From: JAILLW01 sp045640525
GTDB taxonomy: Bacteria > Bacillota > Clostridia > Lachnospirales > Lachnospiraceae
Assembly: GCA_045640525.1 (NCBI GenBank)
Contig: JAZUFE010000042.1
Location: 11,926-75,925 of the forward strand
Direction: 5' to 3'
DNA: 64,000 bases
Part shown: piece after piece, positions 18,893 to 27,615 of the stretch
How the letters are laid out: each line of letters opens with the position of its first letter
Position numbering within the stretch: position 1 is the first letter of the stretch
Program-made: the position numbers and the translations under genes
Notes under the pieces: model-generated
The model's input: the letters and a program-made list of their open reading frames with translations, nothing else
Databases searched by the model: none
What the model was told of the DNA's origin: nothing

Positions 18893-19252
18893 ATGGCGAA
18901 TATTTTAATCGTAGATGACTCACGTACATCTCGGAGAATGTTACGCACTTTGTTGGAGGAAATGGGACATACCGTAGTCGGTGAGGGCGTTAACGGAGAG
19001 GATGGCTTTATTAAATATAAAGAGCTTAATCCGGATTTGGTGACGTTGGATATTACTATGCCCAAACTTGATGGAATTGAGGCCCTTCAGCTTATCCGAA
19101 AGAATAATCCGGACGCCAAGGTGGTTATGATTACGGCAGCCGGTCAACGAGATAAGATGATAGCTGCAGTTAAATACGGGGCTGCGGAATTCATCACCAA
19201 GCCGTATGAAAAAGAAGAGGTCGAGAAAATTTTGGGAAGAATACTCAAATAG
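18893..19252 (+). CDS. CheY-like single-domain response regulator
   Basis: A 119-residue receiver domain without an output domain. It has the acidic pair in ILIVDDS, the phosphoacceptor Asp in LVTLDITMPKLDG, the switch Thr in VVMITAAG and the invariant Lys in FITKPYEKEE. AGGAGG precedes ATG 18893. It is encoded directly after the CheX-like phosphatase, its probable partner, and is followed by a strong terminator. It may act on the flagellar motor or another effector; the cognate kinase is not in the window. Confidence 0.9.
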   Translation: MANILIVDDSRTSRRMLRTLLEEMGHTVVGEGVNGEDGFIKYKELNPDLVTLDITMPKLDGIEALQLIRKNNPDAKVVMITAAGQRDKMIAAVKYGAAEFITKPYEKEEVEKILGRILK

Positions 19253-19276
19253 TGAGAAGCTTATAGAATTGATTAA

Positions 19277-19306
19277 GATAACCGCGTGATGCGGTTATCT
19301 TTTTTT
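19277..19306 (+). terminator. Strong terminator after the CheX/CheY pair
   Basis: Perfect 9-bp stem GATAACCGC / GCGGTTATC (19277-19285 and 19291-19299) with loop GTGAT, followed by seven T residues. Confidence 0.92.
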
Positions 19307-19394
19307 GCGAAAATATAGTGTATATTTGTCGAAAAATTTAGTATAATATCAATATGTGTTTTTATGTACATTTGTTGATGTTTGGGAGGCTTTG

Positions 19395-21707
19395 ATGGGA
19401 GAAAGTAATTTAAAAAGAGATATTCTTATACTAAATATGGAGCATCAACTTGAAGAGATAGCTTCGGCTATGTTTGGCAAGAAACTTGAAAATCTTACGG
19501 ATAAGGAAATGTATTATACCATTCTTTCTTATTCCAAGAGAATAATGAAAGTTTCGGATGAGAATCTCGGCAAGAAGAAAGTGTATTATATTTCGGCTGA
19601 ATTTTTAATAGGAAAGCTTCTAAGCAATAATCTGATTAATTTGGGACTCTATGATCAGATGGAGGCCATATTGAAAAAGTATGGTAAAAATATAGCCATG
19701 ATAGAAGAGCTCGAGCCTGAACCGTCTTTGGGAAACGGTGGACTCGGAAGGCTTGCGGCATGCTTTTTGGACTCTATAGCAACATTGGGTCTGCCGGGTG
19801 AAGGCATAGGCCTTAACTATCATTTCGGATTGTTCAAACAGGAGTTTAAAGATAAACTTCAGACAGCTCAGAAGGATGATTGGATAGAAGAATACAGTTG
19901 GCTTACCAAAACGGATACGACTTTTGATGTATATTTCGGCAAGAAGAAGGTAACTTCAAGACTGTATAATATTGATGTTGCCGGCTATGACAGCGGAGTC
20001 AATAAACTCAGATTGTTTGATATAGAATCGGTAGATGAGGGGCTTGTTAAGGCCGGTATTGATTTCGATAAGACCAAGATTGAGAATAACCTTACGTTAT
20101 TCCTCTATCCGGATGATTCGGATGAGAATGGAAATCTGCTTAGAATATATCAGCAGTATTTCATGGTTTCGAATGCCGCACAGCTTATTTTGAGTGAGAT
20201 GAAAGAACGTAAGTATGATTTGAGAAAGCTTTACAATCATGCCGTAATTCAGATTAATGATACACATCCTACGATGGTTATACCGGAACTTATCCGAATT
20301 CTCGTTGAAGAAAAGGCCTTCACAATTGATGAGGCGATTGAAGTTGTATCGAAAACATGTGCATATACAAATCATACGATTTTGGCAGAAGCACTTGAGA
20401 AGTGGCCGCTTAAATATTTGGAGAAGGTTGTTCCGCAGCTGGTTCCTTATATTAAGGAGCTTGATAAACGCGTACGTGAAAAGTATGATGACCCTACGGT
20501 TCAGATTATAGATAAAGATAAGCGAGTTCATATGGCGCACATCGATATACATTACGGATTCTCCGTTAACGGTGTTGCGGCTATTCATACACAGATATTG
20601 AAGGATACCGAACTTAATAATTTCTATAAGCTGTATCCGGAGAAATTTAACAACAAAACTAACGGAATTACGTTCAGAAGATGGTTGCTAAGTTGTAACA
20701 GAGAACTTGCTTCATATATATCAAGTCTTATCGGTGACGGATATAAGAAAGATGCCGCCAACCTTGAAAAACTAATGGAATATGCCGACAATGCGGATGT
20801 TTTGAACAGGCTTGACGAGATTAAAATGAACAGGAAACGCGAGTTGGTTGAATATGTTGCTCAAAAGGAAGGAGTTAAACTCAACCCGAATTCGATTTTC
20901 GATATTCAGGCCAAGAGACTTCATGAATATAAGCGCCAGCAGATGAATGCATTGTATATTATTCATAAATATCTTGAAATAAAGGCAGGTAAGAAACCGA
21001 CTCGTCCGTTAACCTTTATTTTCGGAGCCAAGGCAGCACCGGCGTACGTAATAGCACAGGATATTATACATCTGTTGCTTGTTATGCAGGAGATTATCAA
21101 TTCCGATCCTGATGTATCACCGTATATGACGGTTCTGATGGTGGAGAACTACAATGTAAGCTATGCCGAGAAACTTATTCCGGCATGTGACATTTCGGAG
21201 CAGATTTCACTTGCATCCAAGGAGGCTTCGGGAACAGGTAATATGAAGTTCATGCTTAACGGCGCCGTGACACTGGGAACATCGGATGGTGCCAATGTTG
21301 AGATTAACGAACTTGTTAATGACGATAATATTTACATTTTCGGCGCTAAATCGGATGAAGTAATTGAGCATTATGCCAAAGCAGACTATGTATCGAAAGA
21401 TTTGTATGATAAGTCTGCGGTTATTAAAGAAGCAGTCGATTTCATTGTGGGTAAGGAAGCAATGAAGGTCGGCCATAAAGAAAACCTTGAGCGACTTTAC
21501 AAAGAAATTCTCAATAAGGATTGGTTTATGGCACTGCTTGACCTTGAGGATTACATTAAGGTTAAGGATGCAATGATAGCTGATTATGAGGACAGAAATA
21601 AATGGCGTCGGATGATGCTTGTCAATATTGCCAAGGCGGGTTATTTCTCATCAGACAGAACGATAGAGGACTATAATAAAGATATTTGGAAATTGGGAAG
21701 CTACTAA
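19395..21707 (+). CDS. glgP: Glycogen/starch phosphorylase
   Basis: A 770-residue PLP enzyme that releases glucose 1-phosphate from alpha-1,4-glucans. Family landmarks: EPSLGNGGLGRLAACFLDS, INDTHPTMVIPELIR, TNHTILAEALEKWP, NGITFRRWL, AKRLHEYKRQQMN and the cofactor-binding segment GTGNMKFMLNGAVTLGTSDG with the PLP lysine. ATG 19395 is chosen because GGGAGG lies 6 bases upstream; an in-frame ATG at 19356 has no such site. A TATAAT at 19342-19347 is a plausible -10 box, but its -35 is poor. Length is slightly below the usual 800-830. It is separated from the CheY gene by a terminator and followed by a diguanylate cyclase 29 bases later, probably in the same transcript. Confidence 0.95.
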   Translation: MGESNLKRDILILNMEHQLEEIASAMFGKKLENLTDKEMYYTILSYSKRIMKVSDENLGKKKVYYISAEFLIGKLLSNNLINLGLYDQMEAILKKYGKNIAMIEELEPEPSLGNGGLGRLAACFLDSIATLGLPGEGIGLNYHFGLFKQEFKDKLQTAQKDDWIEEYSWLTKTDTTFDVYFGKKKVTSRLYNIDVAGYDSGVNKLRLFDIESVDEGLVKAGIDFDKTKIENNLTLFLYPDDSDENGNLLRIYQQYFMVSNAAQLILSEMKERKYDLRKLYNHAVIQINDTHPTMVIPELIRILVEEKAFTIDEAIEVVSKTCAYTNHTILAEALEKWPLKYLEKVVPQLVPYIKELDKRVREKYDDPTVQIIDKDKRVHMAHIDIHYGFSVNGVAAIHTQILKDTELNNFYKLYPEKFNNKTNGITFRRWLLSCNRELASYISSLIGDGYKKDAANLEKLMEYADNADVLNRLDEIKMNRKRELVEYVAQKEGVKLNPNSIFDIQAKRLHEYKRQQMNALYIIHKYLEIKAGKKPTRPLTFIFGAKAAPAYVIAQDIIHLLLVMQEIINSDPDVSPYMTVLMVENYNVSYAEKLIPACDISEQISLASKEASGTGNMKFMLNGAVTLGTSDGANVEINELVNDDNIYIFGAKSDEVIEHYAKADYVSKDLYDKSAVIKEAVDFIVGKEAMKVGHKENLERLYKEILNKDWFMALLDLEDYIKVKDAMIADYEDRNKWRRMMLVNIAKAGYFSSDRTIEDYNKDIWKLGSY

Positions 21708-21736
21708 GATCGACATGTGGGGAGATGCTTTGAAAA

Positions 21737-22810
21737 ATGAGTAAAATTGTTGATTTGATCGGAAAAGAATCAGGTTATCAGAACGAATCAAATAAGGTAT
21801 GCGAGGCACTCAGGCTTGTATTGCTTATCTCTATAGTGATTTCGGTATGTCAGCTGATAGTTGAACTGGTATCTATGAAGGGAATGGGTGCTATAGGTAC
21901 AGGGATAACATTGGCGATATTCGTTATTCTTTTAATGTATTCGTACAAAGGTAAGGCTAAGCCGATTCTTATTGCGTGCAATATATTGTGGTTGCCTTGG
22001 ATAGGTATGCAGGTGAGGCTGTTTGGATGGTCAATAGGTGCTCAACAGCTTATCTTTGTACTTTGTATTGTATCGGTGCTGTGTTACTATATTTCAACAT
22101 TCAAGAAGATACTCATTGAAGCCGGATTGATATTGTATTGTGTCAGCCTGTATATCTTTTCGCGATGTGTTACTCCGCTGGCGGAGCTTAACGATGTGGC
22201 AATTGCAATTATTTATATTGGCATTTTGATTACGGTAATGGCTTCCGTAGCATTGATTTCTTCTGTTTATGTTAAAGAAAATCAGGCAGAAGAAGGTAAA
22301 CTTGTAAAATACAATATTCAGCTTGAAAATCAGGCCAATACCGATGCACTTACAGGACTTTATAACAGACGTAGGATTAAAGAAAAACTGAACGAGATAT
22401 ACATGGGAAACGATCCTTTGGGATTTTGCGTAGCTATGTGTGATATTGATTTCTTTAAGCATGTTAACGATAATTACGGACATGATATAGGTGATGAGGT
22501 ACTTAAGAAAGTTGCCAACACACTTAAAGAAACGATAGTCGGTGATGATACTATGGCCAGATGGGGCGGCGAGGAATTTTTAATCGTGTTCCCGCATTGC
22601 AACGGTGACCAGGCTATGACCAAGCTTATTGAATTTCAACATAAGATACGTTCGCTGGAATTTAATGTGTTGGACAGAAGCTTTTCTGTGACTATGACGA
22701 TTGGTTTGGCAGAGTATGATTTCGAATCCGATGTGGAGAAGATGATTAAGATGGCCGATGAGAAGATGTATCACGGTAAGGAGAACGGAAGAAATCAAAT
22801 TGTATTTTAG
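21737..22810 (+). CDS. Membrane-bound GGDEF diguanylate cyclase
   Basis: A 357-residue protein with about six N-terminal membrane helices (about 20-185) and a C-terminal GGDEF domain predicted to make c-di-GMP from two GTP. The domain opens with NTDALTGLYNRRRIKEKL, has the metal-binding Asp in MCDIDFFKHVNDNYGHDIGD and an intact signature MARWGGEEFLIVF. No RxxD inhibitory site is seen upstream of the signature, so product inhibition through that site is unlikely. It is followed by the CPBP protease gene after 3 bases. Confidence 0.92.
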   Translation: MSKIVDLIGKESGYQNESNKVCEALRLVLLISIVISVCQLIVELVSMKGMGAIGTGITLAIFVILLMYSYKGKAKPILIACNILWLPWIGMQVRLFGWSIGAQQLIFVLCIVSVLCYYISTFKKILIEAGLILYCVSLYIFSRCVTPLAELNDVAIAIIYIGILITVMASVALISSVYVKENQAEEGKLVKYNIQLENQANTDALTGLYNRRRIKEKLNEIYMGNDPLGFCVAMCDIDFFKHVNDNYGHDIGDEVLKKVANTLKETIVGDDTMARWGGEEFLIVFPHCNGDQAMTKLIEFQHKIRSLEFNVLDRSFSVTMTIGLAEYDFESDVEKMIKMADEKMYHGKENGRNQIVF

Positions 22811-22813
22811 AAT

Positions 22814-23575
22814 ATGAAGAATATTTGGAAAATGCTGTCCGGCAGGCTTACGTCGGAAGAATTGAATAAACGACCTTCGTTATATAAGATATTCTATCTT
22901 TTGGTTCCAATAGTGATTTACTATTTGGTAACCGATATAACGGAGGTCATTTTATGGTCGGTGGTTAATGTCATTTTTTCGGGAGCTTCCGAGGAAATGC
23001 TAATGGAAGTGTCTAAGTACAGCGGTACTATACAGGGGCTAATATACGGAGCGGGAATTGTAATCAGTGTATTGATCTTGAAAACGATGGTTATTAACGA
23101 GGTGACCTTCGTACCGGAGAATGAAGAAAAACCAAGGCTTGTTTGGTGGCAGATACTTGTCCTGATAGCTACGGCAGCAGTTGTTTCGATTGCTCTTAAC
23201 TGGGGAATTCAGGCTACCGGGATGGTTGATGCGTCGGAATCATTTAAGTCAGTCTATGATTCGCAATACAGTGTGAACTTCATTTCGGGATTGGTGCTGT
23301 ATGGTCTGTTGTCACCCACCATGGAGGAAATAATGTTCAGAGGCATTCTGTATAACAGGATGAAGCGTATGTTTCCGATTCCGTTGTCGATAGTGGTTTC
23401 GTCGGTGCTGTTTGGAGTATTTCACGGAAATTTGGTGCAGGGTGTTTACGGAACTTTGATGGGACTTATGATAGTGCTCTTTTATGAGAAATGGAAGTCT
23501 TTTGCGGCTCCCGTTATTGTTCATTCTGTTGCTAATTTAACTATTTATATTTTGAGTTATACATTATGGAAATAA
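22814..23575 (+). CDS. CPBP-family intramembrane metalloprotease
   Basis: A 253-residue polytopic membrane protein of the CPBP (CAAX protease and bacteriocin-processing, Abi) family. All three family motifs are present in the C-terminal half: EEIMFRGILYNRMKR (EExxxR), FGVFHGN (FxxxH) and HSVANLT (HxxxN). Bacterial members process peptides or act in immunity to bacteriocins; the substrate here is unknown. The gene lies between a diguanylate cyclase (3-base gap) and a nuclease-helicase whose start lies inside its last 10 bases, so all three are likely one operon. Confidence 0.88.
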   Translation: MKNIWKMLSGRLTSEELNKRPSLYKIFYLLVPIVIYYLVTDITEVILWSVVNVIFSGASEEMLMEVSKYSGTIQGLIYGAGIVISVLILKTMVINEVTFVPENEEKPRLVWWQILVLIATAAVVSIALNWGIQATGMVDASESFKSVYDSQYSVNFISGLVLYGLLSPTMEEIMFRGILYNRMKRMFPIPLSIVVSSVLFGVFHGNLVQGVYGTLMGLMIVLFYEKWKSFAAPVIVHSVANLTIYILSYTLWK

Positions 23576-25977
23576 GAACGTCGGTACGGAATCTGGTAGA
23601 ATTCATACTAAGATCCGGCGATATTGACAATTCAAAGGCTTCATCAAAAAATGATGCAATGCTTGAAGGAGGGCGTATTCACCGCATGATACAGCGGAGA
23701 ATGGGCCCTAATTATTTTGCCGAGGTATCATTGACGCACGTTATTAATACCGATAAATACGACATTGTAATAGAAGGCAGAGCCGATGGGATTATTTTTG
23801 AATCGCAGGGAGATATTTCGGCAATTCCGCTTCTGGGTGAGAGCGCAGAAGCACTTGCCTCAATTGATAGTTCTATATCCGTTACCATAGATGAGATTAA
23901 GAGCACACATCGCGATGTGGCCAAAATGAAAGCGGAAGAGCCCGTTCATTTGGCACAAGCTAAGTGCTACGCATATATGTATGCGGTTGAAAATGGTCTG
24001 AAAAATATTAAGGTCCGTATGACCTATTGCAATATTGCAACGGAAGAAATTCGGTATTTTCATTATGATTATGAATTTGGAGAATTGTCGGATTGGTTTG
24101 AAAGTGTTATTCGTGAGTATCAAAAATGGGCTGATTTTCAATATGAATGGCGTAACAGGCGTCAATTGTCCATACACGAAACAGAATTTCCGTTTGAATA
24201 TCGCGAAGGTCAAAGGGATTTAGTTAAATATGTCTATCAGACTATTTATCACAGACGCAAATTGTTTATTGAGGCACCTACGGGCGTGGGAAAAACAATT
24301 GCAACTGTTTTTCCTGCTGTTAAAGCCATGGGTGAAAATATGAGTGAGCGCATTTTCTATCTTACGGCCAAAACAATTACGAGAACAGTTGCCGAACAAG
24401 CGTTATCACTTTTGCGAGAGCAAGGGTTATCTTTTAAATCGGTTACGTTGACCGCTAAAGACAAAATATGTTTCTTGGATGAAGCCGAATGTAATCCGAT
24501 TGACTGTGAGTTTGCCAAAGGGCATTTTGACCGCGTAAATGAAGCACTTTACGACATATTGACCACTTCGGACAATTTGAGCCGAGAAGAGATTTTGAGA
24601 TATGCAATAAAATACCGGGTGTGTCCGTTCGAATTCAGTTTGGACATAGCGTTGTTCGCGGACATGGTGATTTGTGATTACAATTATCTGTTCGATCCGC
24701 ACGCGTATCTTAGAAGATTCTTTACCGAAGGCGTAAGAGAAGATTATACATTTTTGATAGATGAGGCACATAATCTGGTGTCACGCGGAAGGGAAATGTA
24801 TTCGGCTACTTTGGTTAAAGAGGATTTCCTCAAAATGAAGCAGATAACTAAGGATACGGCTCCTAAAATAACCAGTGCTATCGAAAGTTGTAATAAAGAA
24901 TTGCTTCGTCTTAAACGGGAATCCGTAACTATTAATATTCTGGCAGAAGAGGAAGAGGCACCGTTTGTGCGCAGAGTACTGCGACTGTCGGGATTGATAG
25001 AGGATTATCTTGAAGACCATGAAGATTCTCCTATCAAAAAGGAATTGTTGGAGTTCTATTTTCAAATATCACATTTTCTCTTAATTCAGGAAAAACTGGA
25101 TGAGAAGTATGTTATATTCACTGATTTTGCGGATGATAATTCGTTCTACATCAGGTTGTTCAATGTCGACCCTTCGAAAAATTTGAAGGATTGCATGCAA
25201 AGAGGGCGTGCTACGATACTGTTTTCAGCTACGCTTCTTCCGATTGATTACTTTAAAAATCTTTTGGGAGCAGAGGATAATGATTATGAAGTTTATGCAC
25301 ATTCCGTATTTGATCCAAAAAACAGAGGATTGTTCATTGCCAATGATGTAACGAGCAAATATACAAGGAGAAATGTGACGGAATTTGAAAATATAGCACG
25401 TTACATACATGATATTGTTGAGTGCAAAATGGGTAACTATATGGTGTTTTTCCCGTCTTTTGCTTTCATGAAGAATGTTTACGAAACTTACACTGATATG
25501 TATGGCGAGGAAGGAATCCTCGTACAGGGAGCTTCCATGAAAGAGGCCGAGCGAGAAGAGTTTTTGGAGAATTTCGAAAAGGATTCTCAAAGGACTGTAA
25601 TAGGTATGTGCGTGTTGGGCGGAATATTTGCCGAGGGAATTGATCTAAAAGAAGACAGATTAATCGGTGCGATAATTATTGGCACCGGATTACCGATGGT
25701 TTGCCATGAAAGAGATATTCTTAAAAGGCATTTTGACGAGGATGGTTTCAACGGCTATGACTACGCATATAAATTCCCGGGACTGAATAAGGTGCTGCAG
25801 GCTGCGGGACGTGTTATACGAACTGCTCAGGATGTGGGTATAGTAGTGCTGCTGGACGAAAGATTCTTGGAGACTCATTACCTTCGAATGTTTCCGCGAG
25901 AGTGGTCTGACTATAAAATAGTTTCTGTTAATTCAGTCAGTAATGCGGTAAGGGGATTTTGGGATAAAATACAGTAA
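23566..25977 (+). CDS. XPD/DinG-like Fe-S helicase with N-terminal Cas4-like nuclease domain
   Basis: An 803-residue DNA repair-type enzyme. Residues about 1-190 resemble a PD-(D/E)XK (Cas4/RecB-like) nuclease: GGRIHRMIQ, an acidic residue in EGRADG, the EIK catalytic pair near 109 and the following QAKCYAYMY. The helicase part is superfamily 2 of the Rad3/XPD group: Walker A APTGVGKT near 239, DEAH near 397 and the C-terminal QAAGRVIRT. Four cysteines between these (KICFLDEAEC, NPIDC and YRVC) can hold a 4Fe-4S cluster. It probably acts 5'-3' on damaged or branched DNA. It overlaps the CPBP gene by 10 bases. I saw no frameshift or missing motif. Confidence 0.88.
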   Translation: MEIRTSVRNLVEFILRSGDIDNSKASSKNDAMLEGGRIHRMIQRRMGPNYFAEVSLTHVINTDKYDIVIEGRADGIIFESQGDISAIPLLGESAEALASIDSSISVTIDEIKSTHRDVAKMKAEEPVHLAQAKCYAYMYAVENGLKNIKVRMTYCNIATEEIRYFHYDYEFGELSDWFESVIREYQKWADFQYEWRNRRQLSIHETEFPFEYREGQRDLVKYVYQTIYHRRKLFIEAPTGVGKTIATVFPAVKAMGENMSERIFYLTAKTITRTVAEQALSLLREQGLSFKSVTLTAKDKICFLDEAECNPIDCEFAKGHFDRVNEALYDILTTSDNLSREEILRYAIKYRVCPFEFSLDIALFADMVICDYNYLFDPHAYLRRFFTEGVREDYTFLIDEAHNLVSRGREMYSATLVKEDFLKMKQITKDTAPKITSAIESCNKELLRLKRESVTINILAEEEEAPFVRRVLRLSGLIEDYLEDHEDSPIKKELLEFYFQISHFLLIQEKLDEKYVIFTDFADDNSFYIRLFNVDPSKNLKDCMQRGRATILFSATLLPIDYFKNLLGAEDNDYEVYAHSVFDPKNRGLFIANDVTSKYTRRNVTEFENIARYIHDIVECKMGNYMVFFPSFAFMKNVYETYTDMYGEEGILVQGASMKEAEREEFLENFEKDSQRTVIGMCVLGGIFAEGIDLKEDRLIGAIIIGTGLPMVCHERDILKRHFDEDGFNGYDYAYKFPGLNKVLQAAGRVIRTAQDVGIVVLLDERFLETHYLRMFPREWSDYKIVSVNSVSNAVRGFWDKIQ

Positions 25978-26008
25978 TTTTGCAAGAAAACTGTGTACTG
26001 ACATTCAA

Positions 26009-26207
26009 AATGACACGTGTTTATTCATTAATGACACACGTGTCATTGTGGATAACTTGGTGGATTAAGTGTATTTCTTATTGATAATACGTGTGTAAAC
26101 CAAAAAAATCTGTTTGAATTGTTTGCAAGATGAATGATTGTATACACAATTTTATGCAATTTGGACGTATACACATGTGGATAAGTATAAACTATGTTGT
26201 ATCCACA
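26009..26207. promoter_or_regulatory. Cluster of DnaA-box-like sites and an ACACGTGT inverted repeat
   Basis: The 271-bp gap between two convergent genes holds two exact DnaA boxes in reverse orientation (TGTGGATAA at 26047-26055 and 26176-26184). Three one-mismatch forward boxes are GTATACACA (26140-26148 and 26167-26175) and GTATCCACA (26199-26207). Two forward/reverse boxes abut at 26167-26184. A near-perfect inverted repeat, AATGACACACGTGTCATT (26030-26047), touches the first box; a partial copy, AATGACACGTGT, lies at 26009-26020. The sequence is AT-rich and has no open frame. Because both flanking genes end here, the sites are not promoter elements. Confidence 0.6.
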
Positions 26208-26222
26208 TTTGACCAGTTTAGT

Positions 26223-26261
26223 CAAAAACCAAGGAAACTCTGTATTTATCAGTATTCCTTG
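26223..26261 (-). terminator. Terminator of the minus-strand GGDEF gene
   Basis: Read on the minus strand, CAAGGAA (26261-26255) and TTCCTTG (26236-26230) pair across a loop that contains the stop codon, with an additional inner ACT/AGT pairing, and GTTTTTGAC follows. The stem starts inside the end of the coding sequence. Confidence 0.65.
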
Positions 26262-27421
26262 TTGTTTTGCTTTTGCACCTTAATCCGATACATATCTTGA
26301 TCGGCAAGATTCATAAGTTCAACTACGGTGGCAGTATCATAAGCATATTCTGTATGCCCCATGCTTATACTGAGCTTATAAGGTGTCTTTCCGGAAGCGT
26401 TAAGAATTCTTATTCTGCTTTCGATGAAACTCATTACGGATTCGATGTGGTCTTCTTCGAAGAATTCGCACAGAACAATGAATTCGTCATCACCGAAACG
26501 AATCGGGCGGAAATACCCATTAATTTCCGAATTTCTTGATAAATCCTCAAGAATTTTCGAAAGCCTTATTAAGGCATCATCACCTGTATCTTTACCGTAA
26601 GAATCATTAATCAGTCTCAAACCGTCAATATCAATTAAAAGAATACGCTCAATTGAAGATTTGCGATTGTCAATCGAACTTTGCAATTTTTGAATGTGGT
26701 TTTCATAGAACCAGTTTCTGTTATAGAGCATGGTCATTTTGTCGACCATCACCTGTGAATCCAGAATTGCAAGATACATAATGGTGAATCCTACTGTGAC
26801 TCCGAATGGAACCAAAGGATAGTCGGGAAGCCAAATTTGCAAAGTGCTTGCGGCAATTACCAAGATGGGAATCGTCGTACACGAAGAATAGAGCTTTCTA
26901 AAAGGCTGATTTTCCTTCTTGGCCGAATTGTAGAGCGAATATACAATTGAGAATACCAAATAGCCAAAAACGATGAAGATTTGGCATAAATACAAATCGC
27001 CACGATGGTAGGCTCCGTTTTCGTCCAAATAGTAAATCCATTCGGTAAATGGCGAGTTGACACTCATTATCAGTAATATAACGGCCGGAATTGCCGCTAT
27101 TCCCCAAAAAAGTTTGCTTTTGGAGGAGTTTCGATTCTGAACTTCAGAACAGTAAATCACCCAGAACATTGCAGCGAAGCCGGAAATCGAAAAATACATG
27201 GAATTGATTATGTAGTTAAATTCATTTCCGACATCTATTGCTCCTGCATCGATAAGTTTCCACAGAAAATCACAAGTAAAGAAAAGAATATACATCACTG
27301 CCGAGTAGGACATAAGTCGATGCTTTCTTTTTAAATAAATGTTAGATCGCATTTTTATAAAAAATACAACCAAAATGGATATACATAAGAGATTTAATTC
27401 AACATAAAGACCGGCTTGCAT
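26249..27421 (-). CDS. Membrane GGDEF-domain protein with altered signature (GDDEF)
   Basis: A 390-residue protein with a seven-helix-like N-terminal membrane region (about 1-220) similar to sensor regions of some histidine kinases and cyclases, then a GGDEF domain. The domain has TMLYNRNWFYE and ILLIDIDGLRLINDSYGKDTGDD, but the signature reads RFGDDEF. The second glycine, which normally packs against GTP, is replaced by Asp. It may therefore be weakly active or serve as a binding or regulatory protein. ATG 27421 is preferred over an upstream in-frame ATG because AGGGGG lies 7 bases before it. It is monocistronic with its own terminator. Confidence 0.85.
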   Translation of the reverse strand: MQAGLYVELNLLCISILVVFFIKMRSNIYLKRKHRLMSYSAVMYILFFTCDFLWKLIDAGAIDVGNEFNYIINSMYFSISGFAAMFWVIYCSEVQNRNSSKSKLFWGIAAIPAVILLIMSVNSPFTEWIYYLDENGAYHRGDLYLCQIFIVFGYLVFSIVYSLYNSAKKENQPFRKLYSSCTTIPILVIAASTLQIWLPDYPLVPFGVTVGFTIMYLAILDSQVMVDKMTMLYNRNWFYENHIQKLQSSIDNRKSSIERILLIDIDGLRLINDSYGKDTGDDALIRLSKILEDLSRNSEINGYFRPIRFGDDEFIVLCEFFEEDHIESVMSFIESRIRILNASGKTPYKLSISMGHTEYAYDTATVVELMNLADQDMYRIKVQKQNNKEY

Positions 27422-27545
27422 AAGAAGGCCCCCTTTCCCTAATTTATTATATTTGTAAACTCCTGCAGGGGCAAGTGATTTCATAATCCGGGATTATGAG
27501 TCATGCTCAAATCCTTAAAAAATGATTAAATCGCATCAGGATTTA

Positions 27546-27574
27546 TTGACTGCCGTTTTGGGGTGTTCTATGAT
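27546..27574 (+). promoter_or_regulatory. Sigma-A promoter of the six-gene efflux operon
   Basis: TTGACT (27546-27551), exactly 17 bases, then TATGAT (27569-27574), 41 bases before the first ABC exporter ATG. No regulator gene is adjacent and no clear operator palindrome was seen. Confidence 0.75.
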
Positions 27575-27615
27575 TGGAAAGGTTGAGATTATAGGTACGA
27601 AAGGATTTTTTAGTT

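Noticed and set aside
26009..26047. parS site for ParB
   Set aside because: It shares the CACGTG core, but the flanks do not match TGTTNCACGTGAAACA.
25978..26222. Chromosomal origin of replication
   Set aside because: DnaA boxes are present, but dnaA, dnaN, recF and gyrB are absent and the gap is short; a DnaA titration-type site is the more careful reading.
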